The translations under genes and the position numbers were made by a program. This document shows positions 57,675-64,000 of a DNA stretch of 64,000 nt, one piece after another; positions within the stretch are counted from its first letter, which is position 1, and every line of letters begins with the position of its first letter. The DNA comes from Ryuthela nishihirai (Eukaryota > Arthropoda > Arachnida > Araneae > Heptathelidae). The DNA lies in the NCBI GenBank assembly GCA_038380435.1, contig JAWZYU010000001.1, forward strand, positions 10,582,001 to 10,646,000. The letters run 5' to 3'. The notes under the pieces were generated by a model. That model did no database searches. It was not told the origin of the DNA and saw only the letters and a list, made by a program, of their open reading frames with translations.

Positions 57675-58258
57675 ATCATCATCATCATCCTCAAGCAGCC
57701 ATGGGCTATAGAGGTCCAACCAGACCATGCAGTTTAGCTCTCCAAGCATATCTGTCCTCAGCTACATCCGCTGCATCTGGCCACTGCATTCCAATTCTAA
57801 CAAGGTCCTGTTTGACATTGTCTGCCCACCGCATCCTAGGTCTCCCCCTCTTTTTGAGGCCTTTAGGCACACTCTTCATAATCTCATGCCAATCTATAAT
57901 TATTCATACGGTCAACATGGCCAAACCAACGGAGTCTCTGCACAATATGCTGCTCAAAGGAGGCTGCCGACTCCTTTGCCTAACCTCATCATTAATTACA
58001 AAGTTGAACCACCTAATGCTCAAGATACTGCGTAAGCATCTGGAATCAAAAGCATCTAGTTTCCTCTTGTTTACAAAGTGTCCAAGTTTCACTACCATAA
58101 CTAACCCTAGAAAGAACCAAACTATTATACAGTCTAATTTTAGTCTTTAGGTGTATACGCCTATTTCTCCACACTCTCCATAAATTCTCGAAAGTTCCGG
58201 CAACAATCCCTATTCGTCTGTTAATCTCATGCTGCACATCATCAGTATCTGTTACATT
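57675..58258 (-). mobile_element. 5'-truncated RTE-like LINE copy
   Basis: TCATCATCATCATCC and CAAGCAGCCATGGGC open the minus-strand 3' end. Broken coding pieces follow (VWRNRRIHLKTKIRLYNSLV, SRVSYGSETWTLCKQ), matching the C-terminal third of the element at 51,345-54,215. It stops where SINE B begins. Confidence 0.9.
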
Positions 58259-58384
58259 AGCTACAATAAATAAAATACCCTTCAAGTAGCTGCTAGCCAT
58301 AGAGGTCTGACAGGAGTCTGTCAGTTTAATAAGCCATAAATAAAATCTAAGGAAGGCGAAACAACAGAAAAACAACGTTGGATG
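58259..58384 (-). mobile_element. SINE B fragment, minus strand
   Basis: AATACCCTTCAAGTAGCTGC, AGAGGTCTGACAGGAGTC and CAACAGAAAAACAACG match SINE B without its tRNA-like head. It joins a SINE A tail directly. Confidence 0.8.
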
Positions 58385-58432
58385 ATTTACCTTTGAACGG
58401 CACTTTTTTTGCATACAATGGCCATTTTTTAT
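58385..58432 (-). mobile_element. SINE A 3' tail fragment, minus strand
   Basis: TTTACCTTTGAACGGCAC followed by TTTTTTTGC and ATACAATGGCCATTT match the inverted 3' tail of SINE A. Confidence 0.75.
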
Positions 58433-58463
58433 TGTTCTAGTTTGCCATTTGCCTATGTTTTAG

Positions 58464-58510
58464 CCATTGTGCCATTTGGGGGCCCGAAGTGCCCCCAAAT
58501 GGCACAATGG
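58464..58510. repeat. Perfect hairpin with 20-bp arms
   Basis: CCATTGTGCCATTTGGGGGC (58464-58483) pairs perfectly with 58491-58510 around the 7-nt loop CCGAAGT. It starts about 30 bp after a SINE A tail whose own CAATGGCCATTT resembles the arm, so the hairpin may have been copied from SINE sequence. Confidence 0.95.
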
Positions 58511-58737
58511 GGGCACTTACTATACTGATTCGAAATCCAGTCTCTTGACCCTCCCCGACTTACATATTCCAGGCTCGATATGGCAGGTTCTTTGTGGTAA
58601 AAATTTCAAATTCAATATACCAGTATCAGAGAGCTAAAAATTCGTGCCTATGGATATTTCAGGTTTTAGATCTTAGAAAAGTTTTGAAATTTTAAATCGC
58701 GTGTGTCATTGGGTCAAAGGAGAAATTTCGAGGTACC

Positions 58738-58775
58738 TGTGGTGTAGAGATCTCTGTGGTGTAGAGATCTCTATG
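58738..58775. repeat. 18-bp tandem duplication
   Basis: TGTGGTGTAGAGATCTCT occurs twice in tandem. Confidence 0.85.
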
Positions 58776-59345
58776 GTAAGCAACAGCTTGAAGATCACTT
58801 TTTTTTTGTTCGACACAAAGGTTTTTTATCTCTTGAAAAAGTTGCATTTTTCCCACCCTTCCTATGAATAAAGGAACAAATTATACAGCAGACTGCGAAG
58901 AATAAAATAAAAATAGGAATAGAAAAATAACAAAAGACGAAGGAATTATAACAGATGTATGATTGAAGTTCCCTGCTAGGCCTAACTTGATTTGATCTGA
59001 TCTTTCGATGAAGTAAACAAAACAATCTTGGCTGATGATCTGAGCAACACTATGGATTAACAGTTATTTTTATTTACACAATATGTAAACTACGCAATGA
59101 TACCAAAATATGCACAAAAATATAATCTGGTGCAAAATTAGTAAGCAAGAAAAAAAAAGCACTACAAGACGATTAAAAATGAAGTGGAAAAACTCAAGAA
59201 AATGCTTAATATATATATATACAACTTATTAAGGGTGACCGTAACCGTAATGGATCTAGATTTACTTAGTGACCTAATGTTGTTGTTATTCAACGTTACG
59301 GTTTACTGAGAGATCATTCTGAAGGCTTCCTCATTACATGTGTTA
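58776..59345. other. AT-rich gap
   Basis: No gene was recognised. An (AT)n stretch lies near 59,210. Confidence 0.45.
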
Positions 59346-59353
59346 GTCATAGT

Positions 59354-62184
59354 CAGAGGCGTAGATAGGCTTTTGGCGCCCTTGGCAAATTTGTAATTGT
59401 CCGCTCTTGTTCAGTTATTGATAAAAAAATACACATGATATTTATATTATATATATTTATTGTCATTATTTTAATACGGTTACGTGAATAAAATCAATTG
59501 CACATAAATAATTGCAAAAGAAGTTGGAATTAATTATTTTTTAAAGTATTTTAATTTTTCCTACTTTTTCGTTGGCAAAATCGTTATCAAAATTAATCTT
59601 TTGAGTCAGTTCTCGCTCGATTGATAGGAAACAAAGTGATGATATACGACGCTCCTGTCCTCATGTTGATCTTAAACAATCCCGGGGTTCGTAAACATAA
59701 TAATTCAATACAAATGCTCGATTGATAGGAAGCCAAGTGATGATGTACCCTCCTGTCCTCATGTTGATCTTAAACGATCCCGGGGTTTATAAACATAATA
59801 ATTCAATACAAATGCTCGATTGATAGGAAGCCAAGTGATGATGTACCCTCCTGTCCTCATGTTGATCTTAAACAATCCCGGGGTTCATAAACATAATAAT
59901 TCAATACAAATGCTCGATTGATAGGAAGCAAAGTGATGATGTACTCTCCTGTCCTCATGTTGATCTTAAACAATTGCGGGGTTTATAAACATAATAATTC
60001 AATACAAATGCTCGATTGATAGGAAGCCAAGTGATGATGTACCCTCCTGTCCTCATGCTGATCTTAAACAATCCCGGGGTTTATAAACATAATAATTCAA
60101 TACAAATGCTCGATTGATAGGAAGCAAAGTGATGATGTACTCTCCTGTCCTCATGTTGATCTTAAACAATCCCGGGGTTCATAAACATAATAATTCAATA
60201 CAAATGCTCGATTGATAGGAAGCCAAGTGATGATGTACCCTCCTGTCCTCATGTTGATCTTAAACGATCCCGGGGTTTATAAACATAATAATTCAATACA
60301 AATGCTCGATTGATAGGAAGCCAAGTGATGATGTACCCTCCTGTCCTCATGTTGATCTTAAACAATCCCGGGGTTCATAAACATAATAATTCAATACAAA
60401 TGCTCGATTGATAGGAAGCCAAGTGATGATGTACCCTCCTGTCCTCATGTTGATCTTAAACGATCCCGGGGTTTATAAACATAATAATTCAATACAAATG
60501 CTCGATTGATAGGAAGCCAAGTGATGATGTACCCTCCTGTCCTCATGTTGATCTTAAACAATCCCGGGGTTCATAAACATAATAATTCAATACAAATGCT
60601 CGATTGATAGGAAGCCAAGTGATGATGTACCCTCCTGTCCTCATGTTGATCTTAAACGATCCCGGGGTTTATAAACATAATAATTCAATACAAATGCTCG
60701 ATTGATAGGAAGCCAAGTGATGATGTACCCTCCTGTCCTCATGTTGATCTTAAACAATCCCGGGGTTTATAAACATAATAATTCAATACAAATGCTCGAT
60801 TGATAGGAAGCCAAGTGATGATGTACCCTCCTGTCCTCATGTTGATCTTAAACAATCCCGGGGTTCATAAACATAATAATTCAATACAAATGCTCGATTG
60901 ATAGGAAGCCAAGTGATGATGTACCCTCCTGTCCTCATGTTGATCTTAAACGATCCCGGGGTTTATAAACATAATAATTCAATACAAATGCTCGATTGAT
61001 AGGAAGCCAAGTGATGATGTACCCTCCTGTCCTCATGTTGATCTTAAACAATCCCGGGGTTCATAAACATAATAATTCAATACAAATGCTCGATTGATAG
61101 GAAGCCAAGTGATGATGTACCCTCCTGTCCTCATGTTGATCTTAAACGATCCCGGGGTTTATAAACATAATAATTCAATACAAATGCTCGATTGATAGGA
61201 AGCCAAGTGATGATGTACCCTCCTGTCCTCATGTTGATCTTAAACAATCCCGGGGTTTATAAACATAATAATTCAATACAAATGCTCGATTGATAGGAAG
61301 CCAAGTGATGATGTACCCTCCTGTCCTCATGCTGATCTTAAACAATCCCGGGGTTTATAAACATAATAATTCAATACAAATGCTCGATTGATAGGAAGCC
61401 AAGTGATGATGTACCCTCCTGTCCACATGTTGATCTTAAACAATCCCGGGGTTTATAAACATAATAATTCAATACAAATGCTCGATTGATAGGAAGCCAA
61501 GTAATGATGTACCCTCCTGTCCTCATGTTGATCTTAAACAATCCCGGGGTTTATAAACATAATAATTCAATACAAATGCTCGATTGATAGGAAGTCAAGT
61601 GATGATGTACCCTCCTGTCCACATGTTGTTCTTAAACAATCCCGGGGTTTATAAGCATAATAATTCAATACAAATGCTCGATTGATAGGAAGCCAAGTGA
61701 TGATGTACTCTCCTGTCCTCGTGTTGATCTTAAACAATCCCGGGGTTTATAAACATAATAATTCAATATGATGTACAAATTATGAACTCCCGTCCAGAGA
61801 AAAATATACCTATGTAACAGAATTTTATTTTGTAACGGCATGATTTGTAAAAGTAATATGAACAGTTGGATATTGCTCCCCAAAGCGGTTTTATGGCATG
61901 CCCGGTGTAGTGGGGGGGGGGGGGGGGAGAGGGCTAATTGTCCGCCGACAAAAGGAAAAAAATATTTTTGTAGGAAGTAATGAAAATCTATAATATGCTG
62001 TCTTCAAGATACGATGATGTAAACAATACGTATTAAATTCATCGAACTACGATTGGCTAATCATTCGATTTTATTTTGCACATAAACTTCAGATATCGTG
62101 GAACGGCTCCTGCCGCACCAGCACCGCCTGTGATTCCGGCGCCCTTGGCAACTGCCTCGATGCCAACCCGTTCCTACGCCTCTG
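59354..62184. mobile_element. hAT-like non-autonomous DNA element, 2.8 kb
   Basis: The element begins CAGAGGCGTAG and ends CTACGCCTCTG. Inside the ends, GGCGCCCTTGGCAA occurs near both termini (about 59,375 and 62,138), there in direct orientation. The flanks GTCATAGT (59346-59353) and GTCATAAT (62185-62192) form an 8-bp target duplication with one mismatch, as expected for hAT transposition. No transposase frame is present. The interior is dominated by a 98-bp tandem array and a 16-G run at 61,912-61,927. Confidence 0.75.
59615..61768. repeat. 98-bp tandem array, 22 units, dimeric pattern
   Basis: GCTCGATTGATAGGAAGC recurs every 98 bp from 59716 to 61676 (exactly 20 periods), preceded by one longer, more diverged unit at 59615. 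Units alternate between AAACGATCCCGGGGTTTAT and AAACAATCCCGGGGTTCAT over much of the array, a 196-bp higher-order repeat. Every unit but one carries CCCGGG (SmaI/XmaI). The first and last units are the most diverged, as in arrays homogenised from the centre. Confidence 0.97.
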
Positions 62185-62192
62185 GTCATAAT

Positions 62193-62840
62193 GACTTGAT
62201 GAACAATTGTTGTGTCAGTACGACCTTAACAAAATAAAGAAATTCTAAGTTAAACCAATGGGAATCTACTTACAAGTTTTGCAACTTTTAAAATATACAC
62301 TTCATGGAAAAATGTTACGAAAGATCACAATGAGATCTGCTTACACTCGATTTCCAACCATAACCGTTGTGCATTTAAAGAATTATAGAATCAGGATTAT
62401 TCACGATAGTTATATGTGATAAGAATTTGACTTAAAAATTAATTAAAAATGAAAAAATTTAAAACTATTTTGAAAACTTTTGAAAACTTTTGAAACTATT
62501 TAATAAAACATATGTTTTAGAATTTCAATATTAGACAAAGATTTTTATAAACGATTTATTATTAAGTATTCCAACTTTCCTCTTTCAATACTGAAAGTAT
62601 ATTCTTGAAAATCGAGATTTAGATTTGATTATAATATTTATGAGGGCTCGCATTTATAATATTAGGAATATGATGTAACATTTATTGCTTTCCATAAATT
62701 AACGAAAAAAATTGGAAAAAATCACGATAATTCAGTAAATAAATTGTGCGATCCTCACAAAACTTGTTCATGTAACCAGTAAAGTAATGCCGAGTGAGCA
62801 TATCATATGCAAATTAGTCTAGGTTACATCAATTTCCGTA
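62193..62840. other. AT-rich gap
   Basis: No gene was recognised. Confidence 0.45.
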
Positions 62841-62852
62841 ATCGGATAGAGG

Positions 62853-62860
62853 TATAAAAA
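62853..62860 (+). promoter_or_regulatory. Candidate TATA box of the Tc1-like relic
   Basis: TATAAAAA lies about 60 bp before the start of recognisable transposase sequence, at a suitable distance for a promoter. The call is positional only. Confidence 0.3.
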
Positions 62861-62899
62861 CGGGTGTTTTGGAGTGGATCGTTATTTTGTGTTGTAAAT

Positions 62900-63780
62900 G
62901 TGAGTAAAGAAATTCGAAATAGCCATATTGTAGGAAAGACCTCGAGACATCATTTGACAAATGAACTGCAGTGGAGAGCTGCTGGCCGGCTCGAAGCAGG
63001 CCAAAGTCAGTCAGAAGCGACAAGATGGCTGAATGTGAGTCCTCTGTGGTGCACAAACTGTGGAATCAATTTCTTAGCACGGATTCGGTCTCGGAGGTTT
63101 AGCCGAGGAAGGGCTAGAATTTCGACCGCTGTACAAGACCGATATGTGCGATTAACACCACGAAGAAGCAGGATATCTACTCCCTCTCAGCTCTGATGTT
63201 CTCTTGCAGTAGCCGCTGAGAGGGTTGTATCAGATTCTACTGTGCGTAGAAGGCTTCATGAGGGAGGTCTGTATACTAGAAGGCCAGTAATTTGTATACC
63301 CCTCACGTCAAGTCAAAGGAGAAAGCTGTCGAATTGGACATGCACACCTGTTAACTGGACAGAAGGGCAATGGAGGTCCCGTACTCTTCACAGATGAGTC
63401 CAGATATTACTTGCAGACTGATTCCAGACATTGTTTGATAGGTGGTGAACGATGTATCCACTATCATCCCAGTAACATCCATCAAACAAACGGTTACGGC
63501 AGAGGTAGCGTATGTGTTTGCGGTGGCATTTCCTTACGTGGACACACAGACCCCTACGTATTGAGGAGTGGGAACCTCAATGCTCAAAGGTATAGAGGTG
63601 ACAACCTAGACCCTTAGGTACGTCCTTACGATGGTACAATAGGTGAACCATTCATCTTAAAATAAGATAACGATCGTCCACACAGAGCTCGACTAGTGGA
63701 ACAATAACTTCAAGAGGAGAACCATTATGCGCATATATTAACTTCAAGAGGAGACCATTTCCAAACTATGTTGCGAGGAA
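62900..63780 (+). pseudogene. Tc1-like transposase, decayed
   Basis: The N-terminal part reads LQWRAAGRLEAGQSQSEATR and WLNVSP, then in another frame VVHKLWNQFLSTDS, the paired helix-turn-helix DNA-binding region of Tc1-type transposases. Next come RRFSRGRARISTAVQDRYVR and, past a TGA, STVRRRLHEGGLYTRRP. The catalytic part starts with FTDESRYYLQTDS (first catalytic Asp), followed by GRGSVCVCGGISLRGHTD and NLNAQRYRGDNLDP (63411-63617). DNDRPHRARLVEQ near 63,670 carries the second Asp. The block with the final Glu ('PDLNPIE') was not found, so the 3' end is lost or scrambled. At least three frame changes and several stops make it inactive. Terminal repeats were not located with confidence. Confidence 0.85.

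Positions 63781-64000
<220 letters not shown>

Noticed and set aside
61665..61883. 72-residue minus-strand frame inside the hAT-like element as a transposase remnant
   Set aside because: The sequence shows no hAT transposase or BED-finger motif, and it overlaps the end of the 98-bp array.

Overview
The window looks like repeat-rich, AT-rich nuclear DNA from an animal, most likely an arthropod and possibly a chelicerate. That placement is an inference from the mix of RTE- and Jockey-like LINEs, Tc1/mariner and hAT-type DNA elements and several tRNA-derived SINE families. No species-diagnostic gene is present. Nothing resembles a bacterial, phage or viral genome, and there is no operon or CRISPR array. 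Repeat families are named here by their own hallmarks because no repeat library could be searched.

Layout. Positions 1 to about 21,570 are one uninterrupted head-to-tail satellite with a 232-bp monomer (about 92 copies, open at the left edge). Its higher-order organisation changes near 12.3 kb, and its last three or so monomers decay into unique sequence by about 22,120. From 22.1 to 48.8 kb lies AT-rich DNA crowded with short elements: at least a dozen copies of one tRNA-headed SINE (here SINE A), a second tRNA-headed SINE (SINE B), palindromic MITEs, relics of non-LTR reverse transcriptases, minisatellites and a long (AAT)n tract. From 48.8 to 55.3 kb there are two broken LINEs, a plus-strand Jockey-like element with a zinc-knuckle ORF1 and a minus-strand RTE-like element with endonuclease and reverse transcriptase, followed by a helix-turn-helix transposon ORF. 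From 55.2 to 64 kb come a minisatellite-like element, the only convincing host coding exon (a five-finger C2H2 zinc-finger exon at 56,758-57,188), another RTE fragment, a 2.8-kb hAT-like element that carries a 22-copy 98-bp tandem array, and a decayed Tc1-like transposase at the right edge.

What works together. Almost everything is selfish or structural DNA. The SINEs have Pol III A and B boxes and must have borrowed a LINE for mobility. The palindromic MITE and the hAT-like element have no transposase of their own. The zinc-finger exon is probably the last exon of a gene whose 5' part was not identified.

The most unusual signals are a set of long, nearly perfect hairpins (23-37-bp arms, loops of 0-8 nt) scattered in otherwise unique DNA and inside SINEs, the phased higher-order structure of the satellite, and the tandem array embedded in the hAT-like element.
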